64,000 nucleotides of DNA, taken from positions 1 to 64,000 of the forward strand of contig PLXC01000027.1 in assembly GCA_003151275.1 (NCBI GenBank). Direction: 5' to 3'. This document shows positions 53,431-62,541 of this stretch, piece by piece (position 1 is the stretch's first letter; each line of letters begins with the position of its first letter). This DNA comes from Candidatus Melainabacteria bacterium. Lineage in GTDB: Bacteria; Cyanobacteriota; Vampirovibrionia; Obscuribacterales; Obscuribacteraceae. The position numbers were made by a program, and so were the translations under genes. Under the pieces are notes generated by a model. It worked only from the letters and a program-made list of their open reading frames with translations. It was not told the DNA's origin and did no database searches.

Positions 53431-54870
53431 ATGTTGCCTCGTTCACTCCAAATTTCTCTGGGCTTATTTGTCAGTTGTGTTGTGGCGGTGTCGAGCCTCA
53501 CTAGTGCCGCGTTCGCGGTCGCACCGCTCGACTATCAGACAGAGTCAAGAATTTTTGATTCTCTTGAAAAGGCTCATGGGCTGATAGTTGCCGACCGATT
53601 CAATGAGGCTAAGCCGTTGCTCGAGTCAGCGGCTAAGTTCGATCCCAGCCGATACTCAGGCTCTTTGCACGAAAATTTGGCGATCATTTATCGCGAGCTT
53701 GGTTATCCGGAAAAGGGTATCTCGCAAGCCAAAACTGCCATGAGATTCGGTGGGTCGCCCGGAATTGCTTACACGATGGGTCTTTGCTATTCCGACATGG
53801 GTGATTTTGACGAAGCCGAGAGATGGTTCCAGCGCTTCATTATCGACAGTCCCGACCCACAATTTCAGCAACAAGCGCGCGATATCATCAAAGACCTGCA
53901 AGATGACAGGCACAAAGTCAGTGCAGGATCGCCAAAGAAACGTGATTATTTTGATGACATAACGGCGAATAAAGAAGCGGAAAAATGGAGACAAACGCTT
54001 CTCCCTTTGAAGCTGTACATTGAACCCGGCAAGGGCGTGAGGGGTTATCGGCCCACATATCGTCGCTTGATCCTGGAGGCTTTTGATTCTTGGTGCAGCG
54101 CTTCGGGTAATAAGCTTTCTTATAAACTTGTGCCGGATCGTGCAAAGGCCGACGCCGTCGTTGAGTGGGTTGGTCAACCGATAAGCACCACTGAGAAGAG
54201 TCGGAAACGTGATGCGGCGGGGCTCACCACTGTGTCTGCGGATGATAAACAGATCATTTCGCATGCCCTAATTCAAATCGAAACCTACGACTTTGAGCGC
54301 AGTAAAGAAGCAGCAGACAGTAAGATCAAAAGCGCTTGTTTGCATGAAATTGGTCATGCGATTGGTGTCGGTCATTCACCTTACGTGAAAGACATTATGT
54401 ATTTCAAAATAACGCCAAGGCAGTTGTTCAGCTTGTCTCCCAGAGACCGAGCGACTGCAGCGAAGCTCTATGCTGATTACCCTGAAGTTACTTTGGTTAC
54501 AGGAACGACTTCTTTGCCACCAGAATGTTTTGCGCAACCTTCGCTTCCTCCAGGCATCATGAGATATCCACCAATCCCTCAGTCGTTCTTTGCCCAACCG
54601 CCCATGCCACCGCAGAACAGGGGCAGTGACTCTGAGGAAGATGTGGCCACAAATTCTCCTTCGGCCTTATTCGCACAGCCGTCGTTGCCAAAATCCACCC
54701 TACGCAGCAAACAAAGTGGTGCCGGTAGCAAACAGCTTTCAATGCCCTCCCATTTATTTGCTCAACCAGCTCTGCCACCTTCGAGTAAAAAAGTTCAATC
54801 ACGGTCGACCCTGAAGCCGTCTTTGCCTTCCCAGTTATTCGCAAAGCCATCACCGCCACCTCAGCGGTAA
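53431..54870 (+). CDS. Secreted TPR and metzincin-like zinc protease with FAQPSLPP repeats
   Basis: A signal peptide is followed by TPR-like repeats (residues ~30-140) and a zinc protease domain. The zinc motif HEIGHAIGVGH (around residue 304) with a downstream Met-turn in DIMYFKI is the metzincin/matrixin pattern, with Glu as catalytic base. The last ~120 residues hold five copies of an F-A-Q/K-P-x-x-P-P/K motif separated by low-complexity linkers. The combination of protein-interaction repeats, protease and proline repeats suggests a secreted enzyme. ATG 53431 follows AGGA. Confidence 0.82.
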   Translation: MLPRSLQISLGLFVSCVVAVSSLTSAAFAVAPLDYQTESRIFDSLEKAHGLIVADRFNEAKPLLESAAKFDPSRYSGSLHENLAIIYRELGYPEKGISQAKTAMRFGGSPGIAYTMGLCYSDMGDFDEAERWFQRFIIDSPDPQFQQQARDIIKDLQDDRHKVSAGSPKKRDYFDDITANKEAEKWRQTLLPLKLYIEPGKGVRGYRPTYRRLILEAFDSWCSASGNKLSYKLVPDRAKADAVVEWVGQPISTTEKSRKRDAAGLTTVSADDKQIISHALIQIETYDFERSKEAADSKIKSACLHEIGHAIGVGHSPYVKDIMYFKITPRQLFSLSPRDRATAAKLYADYPEVTLVTGTTSLPPECFAQPSLPPGIMRYPPIPQSFFAQPPMPPQNRGSDSEEDVATNSPSALFAQPSLPKSTLRSKQSGAGSKQLSMPSHLFAQPALPPSSKKVQSRSTLKPSLPSQLFAKPSPPPQR

Positions 54871-54954
54871 ATTCCTGCCACGCAGCGGTAGTGAAATCCG
54901 CCGCCTCAGCGATAATATCTATCACCGCCACCAGTGATGATGCCGTAGCGTTGT

Positions 54955-54968
54955 CACCAAATATGGTG
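54955..54968. repeat. CACC-N6-GGTG family hairpin
   Basis: CACC-AAATAT-GGTG within GTCACC...GGTGTC, between two convergent genes, followed by a partial T-rich stretch. Confidence 0.55.
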
Positions 54969-54970
54969 TC

Positions 54971-55915
54971 CTAGATTTTCAGATTTTTAGGTGGTTTGTA
55001 GCCGAATGAGTCGACCATCTTCTCGTCCTTCTCTGCTGCGTCGACATTTTTAAGTGCTCGCCAAACCTTTGCTCGCAGAAAGTAAGCGTCGCCTGCTTTT
55101 GGCGACATGGCGACCGCTTTGTTGCAGTCATTCAAAGCGGTTTTGTATTCATGAGTGGCGATTTCAGAGATGGCTCTGTTGAGATAAATATCAGGAATTT
55201 CAGGTCGAAGAGCAGCGGCTTGATTGAAGTCAGCAATTGCTTCCTTGTTGCGACCCATGCCGCTGTAGATGATCGCTCGACTGTTATATGACTGAGCGAA
55301 TTTGGGGTCGATCTCGATTGCTTTGTTGACGGCAGCCAAGGCTTCGTCGTTGCGCTTTAACTTTCGGAAAGCCTGACTTTGTAGTTCGTACACCGACGCT
55401 TGTTGGTTGTTTACTTTCAAAGCTTGAGCGATGTCTTTAAGCGCCAATTCTGGTTGATTTAAAAAGATCAAGGAGTTGGCACGTACTTCCCATGCACTGA
55501 GGTCCTTATTGTTTTGCTTTATTGCTTGATCAGCTTCAGTTTTCGCCTCACTGTTTTTGCCTTGCCAGAGCAGAGTTTGCGCCTTACCTGAGTGCGCACC
55601 GGCGACGTCTGGATCGATGGCCATTGCTTTGTTGAAATCTGCCAGCGATTCGTCAAACCGCCCCAGTTTTTCGTAACTCAAACCTCTGCCGACGTAAGAT
55701 GCGGCGTCCTTCGGATCCTTCGCGATGTTGGCAGAGTACATCTTCAAGTCGCTGGCCAGATCACCTTTGACTGGCGCTTTATCGGCAGTTGACGCGTCAG
55801 TCTCTTTCTCTGCACTCCGTTCAGTCGCTGAATTCTGTCTTCGATCGTTTGTACACGACGCACATATGCACAGGATGATTGCCGATAAAAAAAGTTTCTT
55901 TGTGTTCAAATTCAT
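54971..55915 (-). CDS. TPR lipoprotein
   Basis: The N-terminus has a lipobox (LSAIILCICASC) with the modified Cys at residue ~21, then a polar linker and at least six TPR repeats across residues ~60-310 (AASYVGRGLSYEKLGRFDES, AQSYNSRAIIYSGMGRNKEA, GDAYFLRAKVWRALKNVDAA). Attached to a membrane by lipid, it probably scaffolds a periplasmic complex. The downstream aminotransferase is 47 bp away on the same strand. Confidence 0.88.
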   Translation of the reverse strand: MNLNTKKLFLSAIILCICASCTNDRRQNSATERSAEKETDASTADKAPVKGDLASDLKMYSANIAKDPKDAASYVGRGLSYEKLGRFDESLADFNKAMAIDPDVAGAHSGKAQTLLWQGKNSEAKTEADQAIKQNNKDLSAWEVRANSLIFLNQPELALKDIAQALKVNNQQASVYELQSQAFRKLKRNDEALAAVNKAIEIDPKFAQSYNSRAIIYSGMGRNKEAIADFNQAAALRPEIPDIYLNRAISEIATHEYKTALNDCNKAVAMSPKAGDAYFLRAKVWRALKNVDAAEKDEKMVDSFGYKPPKNLKI

Positions 55916-55962
55916 TAGGCAAACCTACGAAAATGGATAACCACGGATAACTATAATCATCG

Positions 55963-57183
55963 TCAGCGCAGTGTAACTGCTGGTGGGGCTGAACTAATCT
56001 CTGGTGCAACCTTTTGAACAAATCGATTGATTCGTTCCAATGCTATTTCGATTTTCTCGATACTTGTCGCATATGAACACCTGATGTGACCTGCTCCTCC
56101 CTCACCAAATGCGGTGCCGGGAACAACGGCGACGTGTTCTTCCAAGAGCAAGCGTTCGGCGAATTCTTCCGATGACAAACCGGTGGCAGCAATGCTCGGA
56201 AAAGCGTAAAATGCCCCGGCAGGCAAATGGCATGGCAGCCCGATTAAATTTAGACCTTCCACGATCAGGCGTCGGCGTTGATTGTATTGCATGACCATAT
56301 CTGCGACTGCGCTTTCACCACTTTTTAGGGCTTCGATTGCCGCTTTCTGAGCAGTAATAGGTGCGCACAGGGCAGTGTAGGAATGGATTTTCATCATTGC
56401 TGATAGTACTGGTGATGGTGCACACGCGTAACCGATTCGCCAGCCTGTCATGGCATACGACTTGGAAAATCCGTTTAAGGTGATGGTGCGCTGCATAGCC
56501 TTTTCGAGCGAGGCCACGCAGATATGCTCACCGTCATAAGTGAGGCGATCATAAATTTCGTCGCTGATAATGTAAAGGTTGTGGCGATGAGCAAAATTGA
56601 CGACTTCCTGGAGCGCTTCTCTAGGCATTGTCGCCCCGGTTGGGTTGGATGGGAAGCCGAGAATAATCGCCTTGGTGCGGTCAGTCACTGCTTCTTCTAA
56701 CTGAGCAACGTTGACTCTGAAATCATCTTCACTTCTGGTCGGCACGCCTATAGGTTCACCACCTGCAAGAGAAACGCAGGGGCGATACGACACATAGCAA
56801 GGTTCAGGAACCAAGACCTGATCCCCGGGATCGATAATGGCGCGCATGGCAAGATCCATTCCTTCCGAAACGCCAACGGTGACGAGGATCTCATTCTCAG
56901 GCGTGTACGTCACTCCGTACAAGCGATCGAGGTGTTTGCTTATCTCCTGCCTTAATTCAAGCAATCCGTAATTTGAAGTGTAAGTCGTTTGTCCCTTTTC
57001 GATTGAGTAAATGCCGGCTTCGCGTATGACCCAAGGCGTGACGAAATCCGGTTCTCCCACTCCAAGCGAAATAACGTCATGCATTTTCGCTGCAATATCA
57101 AAGAATCTTCGAATGCCGCTGGGCGCCAGTTCACGTGCTATTTTCGAGAGTGGTGGCACCACATTGGACTGATCCATTGTCAT
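55963..57183 (-). CDS. Class I/II aminotransferase
   Basis: PLP-dependent aminotransferase with the family fold: SLGVGEPDFVTP near the N-terminus, the Asp/Tyr in YIISDEIYDRLTYDG, the PLP Lys in TLNGFSKSYAMTGWRIGY and the C-terminal Arg in HIRCSYATS. The group includes aspartate, aromatic and PatA-type enzymes that act on several amino acids; the exact substrate is not clear. ATG 57183 starts 6 bp after the Lrp gene stop, so the two are an operon controlled by an amino-acid-responsive regulator. Confidence 0.93.
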   Translation of the reverse strand: MTMDQSNVVPPLSKIARELAPSGIRRFFDIAAKMHDVISLGVGEPDFVTPWVIREAGIYSIEKGQTTYTSNYGLLELRQEISKHLDRLYGVTYTPENEILVTVGVSEGMDLAMRAIIDPGDQVLVPEPCYVSYRPCVSLAGGEPIGVPTRSEDDFRVNVAQLEEAVTDRTKAIILGFPSNPTGATMPREALQEVVNFAHRHNLYIISDEIYDRLTYDGEHICVASLEKAMQRTITLNGFSKSYAMTGWRIGYACAPSPVLSAMMKIHSYTALCAPITAQKAAIEALKSGESAVADMVMQYNQRRRLIVEGLNLIGLPCHLPAGAFYAFPSIAATGLSSEEFAERLLLEEHVAVVPGTAFGEGGAGHIRCSYATSIEKIEIALERINRFVQKVAPEISSAPPAVTLR

Positions 57184-57189
57184 AACGGC

Positions 57190-57684
57190 CTACGGGGTGA
57201 CAACAAGACGAGTATCCTCTTCGTTGTCAACGAAAACGATCTGGTCTTCTTTATACTTGCGCAAGAGGAAATGAGTTTCGGTCGCCATCACGCCTTCAAT
57301 GGGAGCCAGCTTCTCGGAAACAAAACGGCCGACCTCCCGAATATTAGCGCCTTCAACTGCGACGCGCAGATCATAGCCTCCGGAAACCAGCCATAAGCTC
57401 TGCACTTCAGGAAAGCGATAAATTCGCTCAGCAACTTTGTCAAATCCGACTTCTCTAGCTGGGTGCACTTTGACATCGATAAAGGCGATGACCTTTTCAA
57501 CGCCTGTCTTTTCCCAATCGATAATGGTCTTATAGTGTTTGATCACGCCGAGTCTTTCGAACTCAGCTATCGCCGCTTGGACGTCCTCAACGGTTCGCCC
57601 AAGCATCTTGGCGATTTTCTCAGGCGAGGTTCGCGCGTCGCGGGCTAAAATGGTTAAAATTTCGTCGGGTGCTTCTGACTGCAT
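57190..57684 (-). CDS. Lrp/AsnC-family transcriptional regulator
   Basis: N-terminal winged HTH (ILTILARDARTSPEKIAKMLGRTVEDVQAAIAEFERLGVIKHY) and C-terminal RAM/ligand domain (VSGGYDLRVAVEGANIREVGRF) are both present, 165 residues. ATG 57684 lies at the foot of a 12-bp inverted repeat and has no ribosome binding site, so it may be read from a leaderless or structured message; an upstream GTG at 57702 is inside the repeat. It likely controls the following aminotransferase and itself in response to an amino acid. Confidence 0.92.
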   Translation of the reverse strand: MQSEAPDEILTILARDARTSPEKIAKMLGRTVEDVQAAIAEFERLGVIKHYKTIIDWEKTGVEKVIAFIDVKVHPAREVGFDKVAERIYRFPEVQSLWLVSGGYDLRVAVEGANIREVGRFVSEKLAPIEGVMATETHFLLRKYKEDQIVFVDNEEDTRLVVTP

Positions 57685-57712
57685 AGGCTGATAGTTTAGC
57701 ACTATCAGCCTA
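57684..57712. promoter_or_regulatory. 12-bp inverted repeat at the Lrp start
   Basis: TAGGCTGATAGT (57684-57695) and ACTATCAGCCTA (57701-57712) are perfect inverted copies with a 5-bp spacer. The arm touches the ATG. As DNA it could be an Lrp operator; as RNA it could hide the start codon. Confidence 0.75.
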
Positions 57713-57769
57713 CATCAGTAAATTTTATTGATTCCTTTTAAATCAAGATTGAGTATCGGCTTTCAGTAG

Positions 57770-57783
57770 CACCATTGATAGTG
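57770..57783. repeat. CACC-N6-GGTG family hairpin
   Basis: CACC-ATTGAT-AGTG in an AGCACC...AGTGGC context, 3' of the EF-hand gene and upstream of Lrp. Confidence 0.5.
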
Positions 57784-57786
57784 GCA

Positions 57787-60390
57787 TTATCTACGGAAAA
57801 ATCTTCTTCGTGGTTGAGGTTGATAATTCTGTTGATAATATTGCTGGAAGTTGCGGACATTGTTGTTGCAAGCGCTGTCCTGTGTGATTGTCCTTTGTTG
57901 TTCTACGGGGCGAACCGTTTCAGTTACAGGAATGGGAAGCTCGATCGGTTTTACTGCTCTCGTGGCAATCGTCGCATCGACTTGTTCTTTGAGGAGGGCG
58001 TTTATATTAGCTTGGTTGCCGTAGTCGGCATATTGGGCTTGTTCTGGAACGTACTTGCCAGCAGTGTCTTTGTTAACATTGAACACTGTAGTCATGCTTT
58101 GGTCGTTTGTGCGATTGGTTTTGTTGTGGTTTTCCAGGACCGAAGCCGCGTACAATCCCAGTGAAGACTTCGGATCTACTTTGTCTTTGTCAACATAGAC
58201 AACGATTGCCTTGCCGTCCACACTTGCTTGTGCGCCTGCTTGTACCGCGTTTCCATCCCTGCTTGGGGCGATCACTAGCACTACCGGTTTACCTTGCTCC
58301 GTTGCGGCTTTCAATGCATCGGCGTAGTTTTCCTGAGTATATTTGAAATACTTGTCAACATATTCACCGAAGGCATCCTTCTTTGTTTTGGTTTCTGTTT
58401 TTTCTAATTTGTTTTCTTTGGGTTGGACAGTTTCAGTAGCTAAATCGGCATCGGTACGTTTTCTGGACTCTTCAGGTTTCTTTGTTTCGTGCACGGGTTC
58501 GATCGGTCTTTTCTCAAGTTGGCTAGGGTCGATCAGAGGTTTTAACTTTGTTGGCTTATCTAATAGGTGCGGAATACCAGCGTCTGGATTAATTTCGCCA
58601 ATTTTCGGATTTGGATCCAAAGGTGCAGTTTTGTCATGGGTTTTTGGTCCCGGATGCGAAGGTCCGGGTGTCAGGTGAGGAAAGAGCGGTGCAAATTCAG
58701 CAGGTGATTCAACGCCCGGCTTTTTGGGAAGTTCGCAAATGCCGTCGTGGCACACGACACCCTCAGGCTTTTTTGTATGAGGATCGTTGATCGTCATTTT
58801 CGGTAGTAGTTCAGCCGGTTTTTTGGGCTGATCAACTGGTCCCTCTTTCACCATTGGCTTTTTCTCTACGACTTCAGGCTTAACCTCCACTTGTTTCGCT
58901 ATTGGCTTTTTCTCTTCAATTTTTGGTTTGGCTTCAACTTCTGTCGGTCGGAAGATATCGTCGAGTTTGCCTTTTCGGTCGTTGGCATATTTCTCAACAT
59001 CTGCCTGCTTCATGTCGCTGCTCCAAGTGGCACTGGAGATTTTGCTCTTGTTTTTGTCCAGATATTCAAGGGCGGCCAGATTCTCAGCAAGTTTGGCTTT
59101 TGCCTCGGCTGGAATCAAACCTGTCGCCATAGCTTTGGCGTAGAAGTCTTTGGTTTTATCTAATTCATCTTTAGAGATCCAGCCGTTCTTGTCGGAATCA
59201 ATTGCATTGAAGTTCTCGGCGACAAACTTCGCAGCTGCTGTCGATTGTTTCTCGTCTTCACGTGCAGCTTCTTGTTTGCGAAGATATTCCGCCATGCTGT
59301 TGAGGCTGATCTCTTTGCTGCCGCCCCACCCCGCGGGGGCACCGGCAACTTCATCAAATCTGTTTCGCATTTCCTCGATCACTCTGCGCTGATCATTCGA
59401 AAGTGTGTTCTTCCATGCTGGAGTGTCCAGAATTTTGTTAAGTTCCGGGAGAGATATTTTGCCATTACCGTCGAGATCAAGTTCTGCTCTATGGTCGGCA
59501 AGATATTTGATCATTACTTCTGCCATGTAGGAACCGCGCGACATATCGACTAGACCCTTCTTTTCTGGCGCTGCCACCAATTTGTCATCGATTGCAGGTA
59601 TGTGTTCGAGAGATCTAGGATTAGTATTGTTTTCCGCATGCTTGTTAATATCTGCTAAAGAAACTGAGTTGGAAAAGGTCGTGTCATTTACTGCGGACGC
59701 AATCTCGCTTTGATGACCTTTCATGAATTCCAGAGCTTCCCGTTGCTCCTGCAGCGCTTTGGCCGCTTCCTTCGTAACTAAGCCAGGGGTAGCGAGGGCT
59801 CGGTTGTCAAAGTCGATTTGCTTATCCATTTCAGCTGCTGAGATGAAGCCATCGTGGTCGGAGTCGACTGCGTCGAATTTTTCTTTGCTACCAAATTGTT
59901 TAAGGACACTTTGGGCATTGACGTACGCATCGTATTTGGTGTCAGCTTTTGCGACGTAGCCATCCAATTTCGAGCCGGTGATTTCATCGGCATAGCCCCC
60001 CCATGCGGTCGGTGTGGACTGCGCTATTTCCTTGGTGTTCGCCAGAAGGTAAGCAGTCATTTCTCGCTCAAAGGGATCAAGGGAAGCTTGCATCTTTGGG
60101 TCATTTACAACGTGCTGCAGTTCTTTGGCTGAGAGAGAACCGTTGCCATCTAGATCGAGTGCGGAAAAGTTTTTCTTGCCGAAATCAACTGCCAGCTTTG
60201 GTAAATATCCCTGTTCCTGGCATTGCTGTGTTAAGGCGGTTAGAAATTGTTTGTTCGCTTCCGGTTGAGCGCCCGGCTTATTCATTTCGTCATGAATCTG
60301 TTTCAGCGCACCTTGTGTGTCATCGTTTCTCAACTGACCCATTACGCGATCAACTGCTTGTGGTACGGAAGTGTCTCTCGGCTCTGTCAT
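57787..60390 (-). CDS. Large EF-hand protein with thioredoxin-like C-terminus
   Basis: Four canonical calcium-binding loops: DLDGNGSLSAKE (79-90), DSDHDGFISAAE (176-187), DLDGNGKISLPE (305-316) and DSDKNGWISKDE (398-409). The first two and last two are spaced ~95 residues, so a two-EF-hand unit of ~226 residues was duplicated. Then come a long Lys/Pro/Glu-rich linker (residues ~470-670), a globular C-terminal domain (PVVLVIAPSRDGNAVQAG, VVYVDKDKVDPKSSLG) resembling a thioredoxin fold without active cysteines, and an Arg-rich tail. No signal peptide. GGAGG precedes ATG 60390. Paralogous to the divergent gene. Confidence 0.85.
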   Translation of the reverse strand: MTEPRDTSVPQAVDRVMGQLRNDDTQGALKQIHDEMNKPGAQPEANKQFLTALTQQCQEQGYLPKLAVDFGKKNFSALDLDGNGSLSAKELQHVVNDPKMQASLDPFEREMTAYLLANTKEIAQSTPTAWGGYADEITGSKLDGYVAKADTKYDAYVNAQSVLKQFGSKEKFDAVDSDHDGFISAAEMDKQIDFDNRALATPGLVTKEAAKALQEQREALEFMKGHQSEIASAVNDTTFSNSVSLADINKHAENNTNPRSLEHIPAIDDKLVAAPEKKGLVDMSRGSYMAEVMIKYLADHRAELDLDGNGKISLPELNKILDTPAWKNTLSNDQRRVIEEMRNRFDEVAGAPAGWGGSKEISLNSMAEYLRKQEAAREDEKQSTAAAKFVAENFNAIDSDKNGWISKDELDKTKDFYAKAMATGLIPAEAKAKLAENLAALEYLDKNKSKISSATWSSDMKQADVEKYANDRKGKLDDIFRPTEVEAKPKIEEKKPIAKQVEVKPEVVEKKPMVKEGPVDQPKKPAELLPKMTINDPHTKKPEGVVCHDGICELPKKPGVESPAEFAPLFPHLTPGPSHPGPKTHDKTAPLDPNPKIGEINPDAGIPHLLDKPTKLKPLIDPSQLEKRPIEPVHETKKPEESRKRTDADLATETVQPKENKLEKTETKTKKDAFGEYVDKYFKYTQENYADALKAATEQGKPVVLVIAPSRDGNAVQAGAQASVDGKAIVVYVDKDKVDPKSSLGLYAASVLENHNKTNRTNDQSMTTVFNVNKDTAGKYVPEQAQYADYGNQANINALLKEQVDATIATRAVKPIELPIPVTETVRPVEQQRTITQDSACNNNVRNFQQYYQQNYQPQPRRRFFRR

Positions 60391-60876
60391 TTAAAAATCC
60401 TCCAGCGAACGCCTTGTTTGTGAGCGATGCTAGAGACTAATTTGGAATTGTGTCCGTTGTGTACCTTTGCAACCGTTTTTTTATAAGAATGATGGCTGAG
60501 ATCCTGCCTCAGTCAGGAGTAGCGTCAGATATCGGCGCGGATGCAACTCAACCTTCTACCGCGAAGGACTTGATCTAATATGTGAATAAGTTGGTCACCC
60601 TATTGGTTCTTTCTCGAATCAATGATTGCTAGGCCGGCAGTGTGTCACCATATACGGTGGCATATATCTGCCTACGATGAATCTTTATTAGGTTGATGCC
60701 GATTCTAGAAGTTCCAATCTGACAAATCATAGCAATGCTTTGACTGTATACAAGGAACGCGTGAGCATTTGACGTTTTAAAAGTCCAAGGACGCTATGGC
60801 AACCAAGAAGTCACACTTGGAAATTATGCTGTTGAAATCGCTCCAGCGTTGAGCAACTCCCAGGAGGTTTTTTACA
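60391..60876. other. Intergenic region between divergent EF-hand genes
   Basis: About 486 bp. It holds a CACC-N6-GGTG hairpin copy at 60646-60659 and nothing else definite. Both promoters must lie here; no close consensus match is evident. Confidence 0.45.
60646..60659. repeat. CACC-N6-GGTG family hairpin
   Basis: CACC-ATATAC-GGTG in a GTCACC...GGTGGC context, in the middle of the divergent intergenic region rather than at a 3' end. Confidence 0.55.
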
Positions 60877-62466
60877 ATGTCTGATACCCGAATACCAGAA
60901 ACAGCAGAAGCAAAAGGACACAAGGTTGTCGCCGATTTCGAAGGTAGCAAGAATGCCGATAATGCTCGCGCAGCGATCAACAATGAAATTATTGGTCATT
61001 CAGGAGATACTGAATACAACAAAAAGTTTTTGGGAACGGTCACAGAAGATTTGCAAAAAAAGGGGCTTCTTCCAGGGCTGACGGTAGATTTTGGCAAGGC
61101 CCATTTCGCCGAATTTGATCGAGATAAAGACGGATGGGCGAGCGAAGCTGAAATACGTGCTGCTCTAGCTAACAACAAAGACAAATACTCACCGTTGGAG
61201 CGCGTACTGGGCAACCACCTTGCCGACACAGTGGCAGGCAAAGATATTCGCTCTGATGGCTATGTGAAACCATCCGAATTAGATACCTATAAAAAAGACT
61301 TTGCCACCAAATACGATGATTACGAAAATGGGCAGGGAGCTCTAAAGGTATTTGGCGGTAAAGATAATGATAGCTTCGACAAGACCGACACCGATCACAA
61401 CGGACAACTGACTAAAGAGGAGATGAACACTAGATTAACCCGAAATCAAGATATGATCGACAATCTCACATTGCTGCCAGGCAGGAAAGAACAATTAGAA
61501 GAAGAGAACAAAGCTCTGCGTTTTATGTCTGGGGACCATCAGGGCGCCATATCGAAAGCAGACTACTGGGATACCAAATTGGGTTGGGATATCACTCCGA
61601 GTGATTTGAAAGAATACGCAAAAGCCAACAAGAACCCAGCAGACACGCAAGCACCAGCCAAAGTAACTGAAGACACGGTGAGGACAACAGCCAAAGCTGA
61701 GGAGGACTTTCGAGCTGCTAAAGCAGCCCTAGATAAAGGAGCTCTCGATAAAGCAGCCCTCGATAAAGCAGCCCTCGATAAAGTAGCTCTCGATAAAGGA
61801 GCTCTCGATAAAGCAGCTCTCGATAAAGCAGCCCTCGATAAAGCAGCTCTCGATAAAGTCGAAGCTTACGACAAAACGCCATTCGGTAAATACGTAAAAG
61901 AAAATTTGCCTTACACGGAAAAGAACTTTGATGAAGCGTTAGCGAAGGCAGCCAAAGACAGCAAACCTCTTGTGTTTGTGGTAGCTTCTCAAAAAAATAC
62001 AGATGTGGTGACTGCTGCCGCGCAAGCCACTAAAGACGGCAATGCAGTCGTGGTATTTCTTGATCCATCAAAGCTTTCACCGGACTCAAAATGGGGCAGG
62101 TATGCGCAACAGCTCGTTGACACACACAACCGCACGTCGGGTACAAAGGAGGAATCTGTGAGCGCCGTTTTCGGCACGTATCAAGACGGATCAGGTAAAG
62201 CAACTCTGAGACAGCGTGATGCAAGTTTCATGGATCGGGAGCATCCATTGAATGAGTACAACGCCGGATTGAGAGAGTTGATCAAGCAACATGGACCGGT
62301 GTATGCATCGCAACAGCGGGAAGTTCAACCACCGATTCAACAAACAGTAAATCAACGTCCTGTCCAATATGAACAGCCAGTCCAATATCAACAACCAGTT
62401 CAATATGAACAACCTGTTCAATATGAACAACCGGTAAGACGCGGGCTGTTTGGCCGTCGGCGATAA
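60877..62466 (+). CDS. EF-hand protein with ALDKA repeats
   Basis: Two calcium loops, DRDKDGWASEAE (81-92) and DTDHNGQLTKEE (171-182), spaced 90 residues, match one duplicated unit of the divergent protein. A nine-unit A-L-D-K-x repeat (residues 284-328) replaces its long linker. The C-terminal globular domain (PLVFVVASQKNTDVVTAAAQ, VVVFLDPSKLSPDSKWGRYA) is the same thioredoxin-like fold without Cys, and a VQYEQPVQYQQP repeat leads to a basic RRGLFGRRR end. No signal peptide. AGGAGG sits 9 bases upstream. Paralogous to, and divergent from, the gene at 57787. Confidence 0.85.
   Translation: MSDTRIPETAEAKGHKVVADFEGSKNADNARAAINNEIIGHSGDTEYNKKFLGTVTEDLQKKGLLPGLTVDFGKAHFAEFDRDKDGWASEAEIRAALANNKDKYSPLERVLGNHLADTVAGKDIRSDGYVKPSELDTYKKDFATKYDDYENGQGALKVFGGKDNDSFDKTDTDHNGQLTKEEMNTRLTRNQDMIDNLTLLPGRKEQLEEENKALRFMSGDHQGAISKADYWDTKLGWDITPSDLKEYAKANKNPADTQAPAKVTEDTVRTTAKAEEDFRAAKAALDKGALDKAALDKAALDKVALDKGALDKAALDKAALDKAALDKVEAYDKTPFGKYVKENLPYTEKNFDEALAKAAKDSKPLVFVVASQKNTDVVTAAAQATKDGNAVVVFLDPSKLSPDSKWGRYAQQLVDTHNRTSGTKEESVSAVFGTYQDGSGKATLRQRDASFMDREHPLNEYNAGLRELIKQHGPVYASQQREVQPPIQQTVNQRPVQYEQPVQYQQPVQYEQPVQYEQPVRRGLFGRRR
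61726..61860 (+). repeat. Nine tandem 15-bp units encoding ALDK(A/G/V)
   Basis: Nine near-identical 15-bp units (consensus GCTCTCGATAAAGCA) differ by single bases. In-frame repeats like this can expand or contract without breaking the gene, altering linker length between EF-hand and C-terminal domains. Confidence 0.9.
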
Positions 62467-62498
62467 TCTAAGGCTAATGAAGATGCTACTTCACTACT

Positions 62499-62521
62499 CG
62501 TGGTGCCCGGCACCATGGTGG
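62499..62521. terminator. Possible hairpin at the 3' end of convergent genes
   Basis: TGGTGCC-C-GGCACCA arms 3' of the EF-hand gene and of the response regulator. A T-rich stretch follows on the plus strand only after some bases, so terminator activity is uncertain. Confidence 0.4.
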
Positions 62522-62541
62522 TGAAGTTGGCATTTTTATAT

